Shown one piece after another: positions 48,471 to 61,914 of a stretch of DNA of 64,000 bases (the first letter of the stretch is position 1; each line of letters begins with the position of its first letter). The notes below the pieces were generated by a model that did no database searches, was not told the origin of the DNA, and saw nothing but the letters and a program-made list of their open reading frames with translations. The stretch is from Melanocharis versteri. Taxonomy: Eukaryota > Chordata > Aves > Passeriformes > Melanocharitidae. The stretch lies in contig VZTG01000483.1 in assembly GCA_013397845.1 (NCBI GenBank), positions 699,766-763,765 of the forward strand, read 5' to 3'. The position numbers were made by a program, and so were the translations under genes.

Positions 48471-51400
48471 GCTGATGCCAGCTTCTAGGCAGGCAGAAAA
48501 CTAGCTTGTTTCTGCTGCTGTTCCTTTTCTGGCAGGTTTATAACTGCCCAGGATTTAAAGTTCCTTTATGTAAAACCTTTTGAACATATGAATGTGGTAT
48601 AGCCTGTTGGAAGTTTTTTCCCTTTTTAGAGAGGAATTGCTGTACTCAACCCTAAGGAATGTGGGTAAATGGTGAAAAAAGAGTGGTTTTTCCCTCTTTT
48701 TTTCTTTTCTATATGGTATGGCCTTTGCCTCTAGGAGAAGTTATATTTTACTAGCTTAACTCTTTTCAGTTACCTGCACAATGAGATTAGTATGGAAATT
48801 GGTTATTTATTCCTTTTTTATCTTTTTTAATCTCTCTACTTTAGAAAGACAAGCAGTTTTCCAGCCTGCTCATGTAATTCAGAGTAAAGGAAACAGAAGT
48901 TTGCTATGACATCCTCAAACTTTTTGGTTGTAAACCTTTTGAATGTAAACTTAGGAATATAAATGGTTAATTAATTGAAAATTATGGCATACAAGAGGAC
49001 TCTATCTCTTGAAGTGCAGTTTATAGAACCTTCCTTCTTGTTTTGTGTGAAATTGAAACCTTTTTGTCAGCCAAACTCTGGGGCCTCACAAACAATCTCT
49101 TAGAAGTTTGACAGTCTTAGAGAAAACCTGATTTCTTGGGAAGCAGAGGAATCAGGAAGGACTTTGCTTATAATTGAAATCCCTCTCTACCACAGAAGAC
49201 TTTGCACAAAGTTTTAGTTACACTTTAAGTTCACAGTATCAGGTACCTAGATTTTGTTTCTTTTTCTGCTATATTTCTCCTGGTTTTCCTCCATCGAAAA
49301 ATCCAGACAGAACCTTGTTCCAAACTATTCACATGAGAGTTACTGACACGACAACGACGTAGCTACCTTTAGAATGCTATGTTTGAATCAAAGATCTTTA
49401 AAGAGAAAAGCAACTGTGACATCTGTGAATTGTTGCCCAATTTGCAACAGCCCCAAATTTTCCTTCACTCCTTCTATTTGAAGGGTCTGATCTCAACTAT
49501 GCCTTTCCACAGCTCACTCTATTACTGAAGCCTGTCTACACCGATTTCACTGGGAGTTTCATCAGAAACACAAAGAATCTTTAAGAGTATCAGCAGTTGT
49601 AATTTGCTTCTACCCATTCACATTCAGAGGCCCTTCTGGGGTTTCCATAGGCTTAAGGGAAAATACTGTTACTCTGCTCTGATTCAGATTTGTGGCGTGA
49701 AACCTTCTCTCCACTTACACACTGCACACATTGCATTTTACAGCCATTGTCTTGATTACTGAGCTGCAATTGATTTACTAGACAGCAAATTGAAAAATTA
49801 TCTCTAGGCTTCTCTTTAAAATTACCTCTGATAGCAGGAGCATTAGACAGTGCCTTAGTACTAACAGAAGGCTGTCAGCCTGTCACCTTCCCTGCCAGCT
49901 AACTCTGAGTGCTGGAAGAAAATTAAAGTCCAGCCTTACAAGCTACAGCCACCGACAGATTGCCTCCTAACAATGGCAAACTCTGAGATGGCAGATTGGG
50001 AGGGAGGGAGACACTCACCTTACTATATTGGAGCAATTGAGGTGCTTGGTTGGCTCTTTAAATAACGGTGATTAAAGAGCTCTCATGCCAAAGTTGGTGG
50101 GAAAGAGCAACGTCCTCTTTATTTCAGCATCTGTGGATTGCACACACATCTCCTGTAGTGAAGTGCTACCATGTGCCTTTTTGTCCCCCTCATCAAGAAT
50201 AGGAGACACACCATACAGCTCAGACAGCAGCTTTAGAACAGAGGGAGACAGTAGTCTTTCACACAATATTCAGTGAAGATGGAGGCCTCATTGTTACAGA
50301 TGTTGTAGAACCAAAAAGTACAAATAATTTTGCATGGACGCGTGAATTTTTGTTTCTTTTTTTTCAATATGTTCATGGAAGAGAGAAGGTTGAGAACAGA
50401 TTTTTGACCCACAGGGAGCAACGTACTCAACTGTCATGACCAAGTCTGTGCGCATATATGAATAAGGATGTAGTTGAACAAACAAATTGAGACAATGTAA
50501 AATAAGTTAAACCAGACCAATACGAACTTCACTAAAGAAGACGTCATCTGGAAATTCAGGAGGAATTTTGGTGCTAAAAAGAATGAAAGCTGAACTGGAA
50601 AGAATTAGATAATAAGTATGATTGAGAAATGGTATTGAGATAGTAGTTGCAGATAAGACCAGTGGAGGCTCAGGTTTGTGTTGAGAGCCGGAAGGGAAGG
50701 AGTATAAAGTCAAGACCCTGTCTTCATGCTGGTGGTGCACTTTGTGGTTTGATTTGGGAAACCAATATATGGCAAGGAGAAAAACTGAAAAAGCTGTTCT
50801 GTATCAGGGGGCCGGGAAATTTCTGTCTTCTAAGAGCTATGTTGAAGTTGCTTGAGCAACAGGAGGAGAAAAGCAATGTTTGCTCCTTTTTTAGGGTCAA
50901 TGAATACAGGCTATTTTTATTCAAGGCTGTTTTTTTTCTCTAGGAGAGAGGCTGTTCTTGGTGTAAGTAAAGATGTTGATTCCCTTCTGCAGAAAATTTT
51001 ATGTACTAGTGAGGATGCAAGTGAACACATGCATCACTCACATCTCCTGGGGCTTTACAAGGACTGTGATTTTAAGGTCTCTAAGCTGAGTCACACCCAT
51101 TACAGTTTTTACAGCATGTCTTTAGCCTCACAAGTCCATGCATAGCTAGAATGTCTTTAAATCTCACCTTTACCTACGTGTGTGGGTGTGTGTACATATG
51201 CACACAACTGTCCACTGCTTGGTATGGCCCTCACAGCCCATGATAAAGCCACAAGCACCCGCAAAAGTGACCTTTCTAAATGTGAGATGACAATGGTTTT
51301 GTCATTCTGCCTGGCATGACTGGGAGCTGTAGCTGTGAAAGGGGAATGTCTACTTTTCTGTCCTTCCCCTCCACTTCCCACCCAAACAGAGCTCAGCAGC

Positions 51401-54400
51401 CTGCTAATGGGAGACTGGCTTTAGCAATTGTGTAGTGGCCCCTGGCCGATTTATGAACTCTCCCCTGCCCGGGAAGGAGAGGCTGACACACCCCCTTGTG
51501 TTTTCCTTGACTTCCTTCCACAGTTTCTGCTTTCTTTGCTTGCCAGGCGCTTTGACACCATGACTTAATTTTACACTTACAGCCACTTTCTGCTGAGAGC
51601 CCAACGAGTGCAAAAGGGCACTTATGACTTCTAAAGATTGCAAGGTGTAATAGCACTGTGGGGGAGACAATCTAAAAATGAGCAGAAACAGCAAAACACT
51701 GAAGGGCAAGCAGGATACTGCAAAGCCATCTAGAAATAACTAAATACCCTGGAATGACTTTGTCTCACCCTGAAGGTCTCACTTCCCCCCTCCTCTTCCC
51801 TGTAGTTTGCAAAGCTCTGCCTAGGTGTTTCAAGTGTGCCTAAAGTTAGGCTTTACAAAGCATTGGGACATTGCTAACACCATGTAAAATCACCTCCATG
51901 TAAGCTTGCTGCTCTATGATAGAACATTGTTAATGCTTGACAACCTTTTAAGAAACAGTCAGCTTTCTCTGGACTCCAGCTTATTGTTGTAGGCTACAGT
52001 CTGTATTTTCCCCTTCCTGTGGAAAGAGAACACAGAAGAGAAAGTCTTATTGGCATTTATCCTTCTTTTCAGCTTAATGATCTGCTTTATGCACTCCTTT
52101 CAGAGCAGACAGAATCCCTCAAAAGCAGCATTGGCAGATCTTATGGAAAAGTGAGTTTAAAAGTCCGAGGATGCTATTGGGCTGTTTATATTCTGCTCAG
52201 GTCTCCCATCTCACCAGCCACAGGGCTCCTTTTCTTGCTGTTATATAGCTAGGCTACAAAGGTGTCTATTTGACCTGGTTACTACTCAGAGTTTATTAAT
52301 CTGGTCTTTCTTGTCAATGTTCTTGATTTGTTGACAGAATCTGCTTAAACATGGAACTGGAAGAGATATTTGGCATTGAGTTGCAGGGTTGGAGTCAGGC
52401 GCTCTCTAGGCAGTAAGGTGGAAGGTGCTTTGCCATTCCTCTTGATTAAGATATTGCTCCATTCCTTTATGGTTTAGGGTCTATGTTGTTTTTCAATTCT
52501 CCATCTGCATTAAGAGCTACACCCTCCCCCACAAAGTGACAAACATGCAGTTGAAATCCTTCAAAAAGTCCAGTCTGGGAGAGGATCCTGTGGACAAAAT
52601 AGCCCATCTCTCACTTTCATAGAAAATATTCAGGGCCAGTCAGTGCCTGTCCGTGTGGCAGGGAAGATCCTGAGCCTCCCTTTACAGTGACAAGCCTTGC
52701 AGAGCAGTGGTCCTTTGGGACATTTGGGGACGTGCAAGGGAAAGCGCCTTTCTCCAGTGGTTTCAAACATGAGTCATACTGAATAAACACACCCTGAAAT
52801 CCAGGAAACATACGGATGTAACAATGCCTAAGTTTATTTGTTTCTAAAGGCTATCACAGAGTAAATGTGGACTAATAAAGCAGACCTGGTGACCTTAAGG
52901 ACCTAAACAATATCACCAGAGCAGAATTGGTTGGGTCCTCATGAGTGTGGGTCAGCTTTGGATTTTGCCCCTTTTTTGACATGCTGAGTGCAGCTGCAAG
53001 TACCCATGAGCTGCTTCATCAAGGCTCTTCCTCTGAGCTAAGAATTTTTACCACAGGCCTCCCAAATGGTCCTGTAAACACAGTGTTATGGATAGCATAG
53101 GATGCTCAGTGAGCCTTAATATGTTTGGGAAGTGAAACAAGATCCCTCACGCTCTGATAGTCCATCAGCTGCTTGTACGATGTAGATTTTAACCTTCCCA
53201 GATTCCTAGGTTGAAGAGAAGTTAATATCACCCCAATATTAATTGCTGATACTTTGGAGGGCTGAGGACAGAGGGTGGCAGCACAGCCCTGTCAGAGCTC
53301 ACCCACACACACTGTAGAAGCTGTGGCAGTGCTGAGTGGGTGTAAAACATTTCACACACAATTGCTTCTAATTAAACGTACATATTTTTTTTTTGTTTTG
53401 CTTCACAACAGGGCATAAGTAACTTCTGTTTGCTTAGTGTGTTTTTGTGTGTTTGAAGCTGTATCTTATTGTTTGATTTAAGCTTATCCGGTGAAGTTTA
53501 GAGCCATGAGTTTTGTGTATAGTGTATGTGTGCAAGGAAGACCTTCCCTCAGAGATCACCCACTGATCTTTAACTTATTAAATGTCCTAACTGATGCTCT
53601 TGCTGATTGTCCTGATAGCAACTAACAGGCCATTTCTTAGTGTAAGGAAGATAAGCAAGAAACCGTGGTACTGAGGATATAACCAAATCTAGCCTGGGGG
53701 CAGAGTGAAGAATTTTGGTACAAATCATAGCAGTGAGGAATGAATCACATTTGTAGAAGGAGGCATGCTTCCAAGAGCCCTAAAATGCTTCATTTTGCAT
53801 TTTGTCTCATTGGAAAAACTGAGATAACAAAGTGCTTAATGTGCTACTGGACCAGGTTGGAATTTTACAGTGCTGAGTGCAGGGCTAAACCAACTCCAAA
53901 CCCACCAGCCCCTAAGCCTCCTAAAACCAGATCTATGTACCTCACTGAAAAACTAGTACAATTTCCATTCCTCTCTCACTTTCCCAGTGAAGTGCAATGA
54001 AGGTGCTGGGCTGTTGATATAAATATATACCATGCAATAAGAATATGCATATGTTGAAAACATTCCTGAACTCTCTTTGTTCTTTGATGAAAACAACAAG
54101 TAGGATTACTGAAAGATCATTCAGAGTTCTTAGTACTAATAAAAGGTTTCCTGAATGAGTGTTGAAAATCATCTTTTCTTAAAAGAAGTTAGCAGAGCAT
54201 TGAAAGGAAGCCTTGCCCATTTCCTTCATTAACAAGAATAGTCTTTGTCTCACATGTTTTGAATGAGAGGTCAATTTTCAAACGGCAGACCAAAGTTCTG
54301 GGGCACACTGGTCAAAGCTCAAATACAAAAGTTTTGTATTGTTGAAAATTGGTGGTGTGATTATATTGTTTTTAGTGCTTATATTGTGCTTATTTAGATT

Positions 54401-57400
54401 GTTACAAATAGAAACGATTTAGACCTGTGTAATACGGTAATGTTGTAGCTTGAAATCCCTGTAAATCTGAGATAATAAACCTAGCTACCAAATGATGGCT
54501 ACTGGAACTCTATGAAAGCAAAATATAATTTATTTATGACTTGTGCTGTAATAAGAGCTTCTTTGAAAATGAAGAAGCATACAGACGAACACAGGGCCAC
54601 TTTTACAAATGCCTTTGTCCTCATTCATTTTGTTTAGCACTTCAACATTTCACTTAGATGAGATATTATGTCTTGCTTTTACATCTGTTGGTTTACTTAA
54701 TCTTGTCTTGCTGGGCTCTTTTGGCTAATCAGGAAATGCATCACAATCTGTTTATTTGTGCAGATGAAATAATTTTATGCCTGCTAAATTCAGGACAGGC
54801 TATTTCAATTCTGAATTGTCTCCAGAAGACTTAAGTAGCTTACTGGGAAACAGGACCAATGTTTATACCTATTTTGTACTCGTCATAATTTTAGATCAGA
54901 ACAGTGCAAAAGAATATTCCTGAGCTGAAGATATAGCGTGCCTTTTTTCAGCAGCTAGAACATCTGAGTTTAAAACACCAGAGGAGAACATCTTCCACCT
55001 CAACTCTTTTTGGATGTCAGCTCTCTAGATCTATTTAAAAAGACATTAAAAATCCTTGAAAGGACAAAGTTCAGATCTGAACAGGCTAATTTATATCTAA
55101 AAAAGAAAATGGTATTAGACAAGTCAAGACCTGATTGATAGAAGTTGCACACATTTTCATTGGATCTGTTCTTTATCTTTTTGAAAAGAATCTGAAATAC
55201 TACTGAGAGATCATTTCTAGTTACACCTTTAAACAGCAACTTGATAATCTCATGCAGCTGTGCTAACACTATTGCCAGAACTTCATGTAGTTTTTTTGCT
55301 CATCTCACATTTCTAAATAAGTACACTCTCATCCTCAAAAATCAGACAAGATGTTGAAAGAAATATTTGCAATGACCCATTTTCTGCGAATAAAGTATTG
55401 TCCTCCCTATGAGCCTCCTATTGTTTCAGAAAAGCTCTGTCTGTCAGAGGCTGGATGTGGGGTGTGTGAGGGGTTTCTCCAAAACATACACTAAGTTGCA
55501 AATTGTATATGATGACACACATTTCACTGCCCTTCTGTTTCTGCAGGGAAGGGTCGAACAAAGTAGGAAGGCCCCTGATTTTGGGCAGGTTTGCTCTGCA
55601 ACTCTTTGGTAGCAGTAACATTGTCCTGACTTGAAAGGTGGGATCCTCCACCCCTGGAAATGCATTTTTGGGATGGAAATGGATGTGAGGGACACAGCCA
55701 CAGGCTGTGATGTGATGGTGGAGGCCAGGCAGGTAGGTGAATGTATCAAGCAGCCGTCTGTGTTTCTTTGCTGCAAATAAGATTAGTCCTTAGGTAGGTT
55801 CTGTTTGTGCTGGGAGCCAGAGCAGCTCCCTAGAATTTAGAGAAGTCATTTGAGCCAGGTTCAGGAAGACTCAATAATTGTGCCCTTAGGTTCTGAAGAG
55901 CAAGAAATGTTTTGAAATAATTATTCCCAGTGGAAGCTGTAATGAGGTTAGGTTAGACACCATGAATAATTCTAATTCCTTACTGTGTAATGACACAATT
56001 TAAAATAGCATTTTGGACGTGGGCCTCCCAGGTAACTGGGTTAGATCAGTAATCTCCTGCTCTGATAGAAACTCTTCTACTCATTCCTCGGTGTCATCTC
56101 TTTTTGTGACTGGATGAACACAGGCTTTCTGGGTTTCTGTACAGCAATCTGACTATGAGACTTTCCCTCTGTGACTGTACATATAGACAAGATGCTTATT
56201 TAGAGGGCAAGATAGAATACAGTTTTCAATATAAATATTTTGGTTGGGGGAGAAAAACAACATCCTTGAAAGTGATTCAAGGGAGGAAGATCTTTTTGAG
56301 CAGCTGCATCCAAGGTTAGACAGAATAACTGCTGCACCCTACCATATTGTCACCCTGGTGGCTGCAAATTTTTTTCTTAACAATGAAGTCCCCTTCCTCC
56401 AAGTAGTCTCTGAAGGGAAATCAATTAACTAGTATTCTCTTCCAAGAGTAAAGGTATGTATAAACTTTACAGCACAGAAAGTAAGTTTGTCCACAGCAGC
56501 GAGGTAGTCTACGCTCTTAACTACCATAATATACGTGTAGGGCTCCCAACATGACTGGGTCTTCCTCATACAAGCTGCTTTTATCTATCTTCTGTCCTCC
56601 CAAGCATCATTCTGCTAGTGCTGATCACGGACACTGAGCCCAGGCCATAAGAGACTTTAGGTTCCAGCTTCCTCTCTCAGCTGTACTTGCTTGGGCATCA
56701 GTTCCTCCCTGCTCTGCAGGGACTGGCTGGTACACAGGATTAGGAAGTCTAAAACTATGAAGAAAAGCTCAGGTGGTAATGGTTCATCCTTCTCCAGAGG
56801 AAAACAATTAGGAAATAGTGAAGGCACCTGGAGCACAGATGCAGTTGTCTCAGTAAATTACACAGGCACGAGGGCCTGACCCGTGCTTGTTAAGTACTTG
56901 GGAGATCTGCAGTATCCCTTAAATGTGAATCCAGCTTCAACGGAAGCAGAGCTCATTTCTTTCCTTCTGGAAGAGATTGTGGAACCGTCTCTGCTAAACT
57001 TGAAGGCAGTGCAAGAGTTGTGAAGAGAGTTCTTTGTGTGGATAATGAAAATGATTTTCATATTGCCTCTGTTGTGCCAAGTATTCAGGCAAGTACCTGT
57101 TGATGAACTTCCTCCTCTCTTTCCTGCTCTTAATTTCTGTTTGTCAGGTTTGTTAGTATAGACAAAATTCATCCGTGTCCTGCACACCACAGCTCTGTAA
57201 CAACAGGCAGGCCTGGCCAGCCTGGGAAGTCAGTGATGTGACCTCTGTTTTGCTGCCTTGGAGGAAAACCCAATGCTCTCAGGATCTGCAGTTTGCTGCC
57301 CACAGTTGCACGCCAGTTTTATGGTAGTGTGAAGAGTGGCACATCTTCTGCTTGGGAAGGCAGCATGTTCCTTGGCAGGCTCCCCAGAGGGCTCATCTAG

Positions 57401-59905
57401 ACTTGTATCTGTTTGTCCTCGCTGTACTAATCACCTCGTGGTTAGTGCAGATGACTGGCTTCGTCTCCTTAGTGGGGTCAAAGAAAAGAAATGTTTCAGA
57501 TTGCCTCGTTCCTCTGTTTGCCTTGGTTTTTTCAGCTTCACAGGGGAGATAACAGCAGCACTGAGATAGCCAAATATTTGCTTGTATGAGTACATGTCTT
57601 AATTAGCAGAGTCCTTTGAAAAACTGGCTGTGGCAAGCGCTCCAACAGCAAAGAAGAATCCTTCATGCTATAAAAAGCCTGGAATTGTTTCCTCTAGTGT
57701 TTAGTCACCTCTCAGGATGGAGCCACTAATTTCTCCTCCTCCCCCTTTAACACACACAGTATGTAAATAATCCTAACAATAAGCTGCCTGGAGTATTTTA
57801 TTGCTTAATTAATATGGTTTCAATATTATGAATAAATAAGATCACATTCCGATTGTGAGTATAGTGAAGTTAAGGGGATATGATCCAAGAAGGAGTTTCA
57901 AATCCCTTCGCATCTGTTCCTCTATTTTGTTGGATTAATTTTATGTTCCAAATTAAATTATTCTTATGAATTTGTTCCCTCTGATGTTCTGCCCTCCTCC
58001 CCCCATCTTTTCATCATCTGTCTGCTCAACACCTTTCCTGCTCTCTCGCACAGGGAAATAAAAGCCACTTGACAGCCCAGCTGGCTGAGCAGGTCTGTGC
58101 TGTTCCTCTCCATCCCTTGTGGGGCTGCCGAATGTGATGGGTTTGGAAAGCTCTGGACTTATTAGTCTCTGTTTTCAGATGAATGCAGGCTTTCCAAATG
58201 GCATTCATTGTTACTTTGATCCAGGTTTTAATTAAAAACTTGGGAATTCTAAATCCATTGAACTGTAGTAGACTTACTTTTTAGTAAAAGATCCATTTCT
58301 TCCTCTCTTACGTTCCCTTAAATAATACTCAAAGCCAAACAACTCCCAGGGCCTTGTTTATTTCTGTTTAGCGAAGGAGAAAAAGTTAAGTGTTCATCCT
58401 CTTTATAGGGTACTTACAAGGATTTTTAAAAAACTTTTGATTACAGAAATGCTGGTGTGACTATAGTTTCCAAGTTATCAAAAAAGGTAAAAAACAGCCA
58501 GAAAAAGGTCACAAGAGTGGGGAAACAAACAAACAAAAAAAATCTCATAGGCATAAGAGATGCTTATTCGGTAATTAAGATTTAATTTTCATTTTGTTAA
58601 ATTATAAACTCAATGGAGACAGTCTTCTCAAGCCAGGAGAAGGACCTGGACATTTTGGGCATTCCCACAAGGGAAAAATAACTTGGTTGCAGGTATAAAT
58701 GTTAAGGAGCTCCTTGTCCTCTTTGGCTTAAAAGGTTCTTCCTTACAGACCTGACCTTGCACAGCACAACCTGCGAAGTTCTCTCGCTGCTGCCTCGAAA
58801 ATGCTGCAGCTCTTGCCGGGGTGCTGCTGCCTCCCCACCCCTCCCTGATGCCCCTCTTGCTGAGAGCAGTCAGCAGTGCTGCCATGAGTTACTGACGTCT
58901 GATTGTGTGGTTCCTATTTTTACTAAAATGAGCAGCTCCATATTACCAATTGATTTACCACCACCACATTTGATGGGATCAAAAGCTGTCATAAATCCCC
59001 TCTCCTTTTACTTAATGATGTATTTTCATGGTGTGGAACTGGAGTACTTTTCCTCTGGATAAAAAATTGTCTGAAATCAATCTGAGAGGTTAGAAAGCCC
59101 TTGGCGAGGTACAAACCAACATGGCCAGACTAAATCTCCATTTAGAAATGGATTATGGTTAGAAATCTAATGTTTTTCCAGGAGTGTTGTCAGGCCATGA
59201 CCATTTACCAGCTGCCCTGTCTCATTGTGCATCGTGAAAGATGAAGACTGGTACACTCAAAGGGTTACCAGGAGATATCTTTGCACCAATTTATTTGTAG
59301 TTATTCTTGCACTCTTGTGTTGCAGACTCCTGATTGCACCCAACTGCTCGTGGAGCAATGTAAATGGTGTGTGTGCCTTTTCCTCCTTCCCTCGTAGGGA
59401 ACGCAAAGAAAGGATGCAGGAGGCGTCCTGAGTCAGCTCCCACGTGTTGAGAGATGTGTGCTGTTCTTGTTGCTTCATGGTGCTCTCTCTTTGAGTCTGA
59501 CTCCTGAAACCTTTCCCCACTTAAGGCATATTAGCCACAGTCTCTCCACTTCTAATTTTTTAAAAAATTTTGTTTGCTTTTACTACCTACCCTTGTCTCT
59601 TCTCTGGCAGTAAAAGAAACAGCAACTTAATGCAAAGTAAATCATACCTGATTTATGCTTGTATAAACAGCGTGTATCTCTTCACGTACAGGTAAATGGA
59701 ATTATAAAGACATTTGTGAATAAAATTTTGAGAAATGAGAGAGTTTGCTAGTAACTCATTTACTGTGACAGGAGATGAATAGAGGTAATTTAGTCTCATA
59801 AAAGTAAAATTGGCTCATGTCTTACATGGGGATGGGAAAAAGATGATTGTTTAGCAGCTGGAAAGCTGAGTGGAGTTGAGAATTGGCAGCTGTGCTGAGG
59901 GGGTT

Positions 59906-59990
59906 TGACTGCCTGGCTCTGTAACCTCGGGTGAGTCACTTAGTGTGCCTGGTGTACATGCTGCCTCCTGTAAATACAGATCTAATTCTT
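59906..59990 (+). mobile_element. MIR-like SINE fossil (weak)
   Basis: 'gactgcctggctctgtaacc' followed by 'tcgggtgagtcactta', 'tgtgcct' and 'cctgtaaatacagat' keeps the order of the MIR core (gactgcctgg, tgacctTGGGcaagtcactta, tgtgcct, ctgtaaaa), with deletions. A chance match cannot be excluded. Confidence 0.35.
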
Positions 59991-61718
59991 GGCTAGTTTG
60001 TAGAGGGATTTGTTCTCCCCAAGTGAGGCACCAGAAAATAGCACTCTGGTGTGGTGCTGCTCTATTGCCATGTTTGAATAAGACCATTTCCTCCTCTCCT
60101 CCTGCGGCGGATACGTTTGCTCCATAAGCGTATTTCGGTCTTCACATTTTTCCTGGGGATAGAGTGGAAAGTAATCCTGAAAGAAAAGCAAATATCCTTT
60201 GGTTTTAAAGTTATGTAATAATAAGATAAAAAGATTAGGGCCTGTGGGAGTAGGCATTATGAGACTCGGATGAAGTACATCATCTTCTAAGGAACCTACC
60301 TTGTTGGACAAATAAGCTGGACTGAGGGCACAAATGAAATGTGCCTGGGAACTTCCTTCCAGAACTTCTCTATCAAAAACACAAAGCAAAAAGGAGACTG
60401 AGCTGAACTAGGCAAGAAAAAGTTTCCCCTTGTAACTAATAAAAATGGTGTGAAAGCCCCTGACTTAGAGGATGGTCAGGGCTGCTCTGTTGTGTGGGGT
60501 GAACAGCAGCTCCCTCTCAAGGGCTAGAGACGGCCTGAAATGAGAGAGACTTGGGCAAGGATGAGGCGGATGTAAAAAAAAACCAACAATAACAGCCAAA
60601 CATGAAAAGAACTAAAGATGTTGCATAGACAGCTTTGGAGCACCTTGTTCTGCCACTGTGGAGAAGGACAGCAGTGATGATGTGTGTTTCATTTTTGAAG
60701 GCAGAGCAAGAGAGGAGTTCCCGATTGGCTCTGAGATGGCCTCTGGCTTTCAAAGGTTCAAATAGGTGCTTTATAAAAATCTATGGGATAAGCAAAAATG
60801 CATTGGTTCTGTGGCGTGGGTAATGTGTGTTTATTATGTGAATGGGTTAAACCCCACAGAATGTCTATTTTTGCCTAACCTGGTCACTTCCAGCATTTTT
60901 AGGCTCTTAAGAAAGCTAAGCAAGGAGACTGGCTCATTTCTACTCATGTTTTGTTTCCTAAGAAGTGTTTGCATCAGTGTTTTTGAAGCTGGGCTATTAT
61001 AATATGAAGTGGAGTTGCTAAACCTTACATTATCAGTAATTAATATAATGATTATGTTTCTCTTTTCATTTTTGTGGGCTTTCTGGTTCCTCTGAGTGGT
61101 GATGATGTGCAGGCTGCCCTTTCTTAATGAATTATTTACACGTTATGGCTGGTAACCGGAGACAGTGAGATACTTTGTGCCTCTTTATAACACTCCCCTA
61201 AATTACTCCAAAGATGCTGCTGTGTCAGTACTACCACACATGCTACTTCTGGGCTTTTAATCAGCTCATCTTGCTGCAGATCTGCAAATACTGATGTTTA
61301 CAACAATTTGGGGCTCTTTGCTAAATGCTGGGAACAGCTTCAGCCTGGGACTTGCTGAAGTCCCCAGTGATCGCTCGAGCCTGAGTGCTAATCCTTGTGC
61401 TTTGCAGCCTGGGCTGGGATTTGCCACCAGGATTTAAAAAAAGCCAATTCAAATTTAGGAAGCTGTACAAATGCTTGAGGTCTGGGTAGGCAGGGAAGAG
61501 CTGTGTGAGTTCAGGGAAATCTCCATCTCTCCTAACCTTTAAAAGTCTGTGTGCATCTCTAGGTAATTTACTTGAAGAATGCCTCTAGATTCCTACCTCT
61601 CAGCGAAAGGATAAATCCAGCGAGGGGTTCAAGTGAACGTGAAGTGTAGAAGCTAGGGACAGAGCATTAATAAGCCAGGAAAGGAAAGTTATGCACAAAT
61701 AATTGCAACTTTTCCTGG

Positions 61719-61914
61719 TGTCGTGGTTTAACCCCAGGCAGCCACTCCCTCACTCCCCCACCAGCAGGATCGGGGAGAGAATTGGAAGAGTGAAAGCCAG
61801 AAAACTCATGAGTTGAGATAAAGACTATTTAATAGGGAAAGCAAAAGCTGTGCACAAGCAAAGAAAAACAAGGAATTCACTGCTTCTCATGGGCAGGCAG
61901 GTGTTCAGCCATCC
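61719..61914 (-). mobile_element. Truncated LTR, same family as the 46.7-kb solo LTR, opposite orientation
   Basis: Read on the minus strand, this block matches the last 200 bp of the LTR at 46695-47274. Shared landmarks are 'gatggctgaacac', 'tgcctgcccatg', 'gaattccttg', 'tctcaactcatgagtttt' and 'gagtggctgcctggggtt'. It ends in 'aaaccacgaca' at 61719 with the CA end. It keeps a possible poly(A) signal, ATTAAA, in 'ccctattaaatagtc', which the 46.7-kb copy has lost. U3 and the promoter are missing: similarity stops near 61914. No internal viral genes are nearby. Confidence 0.88.

Larger units (their letters stand above)
47275..61718. other. Presumed intergenic sequence, no gene recognised
   Basis: I see no exon with a known domain. 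The stretch contains two SINE-like fossils (48313-48470 and 59906-59990), T-rich tracts at 48058-48080 and 48351-48369, and AT-rich blocks such as 57720-57960 that look like possible conserved non-coding DNA. The minus-strand frame at 59982-60389 has 135 codons but begins at TTG and overlaps the SINE-like block. Confidence 0.45.

Noticed and set aside
51176..51210. TG-rich microsatellite
   Set aside because: Too short and too interrupted to count as a repeat locus.
59982..60389. 135-codon minus-strand frame
   Set aside because: It starts at TTG, has no recognisable domain and partly overlaps a SINE-like block.
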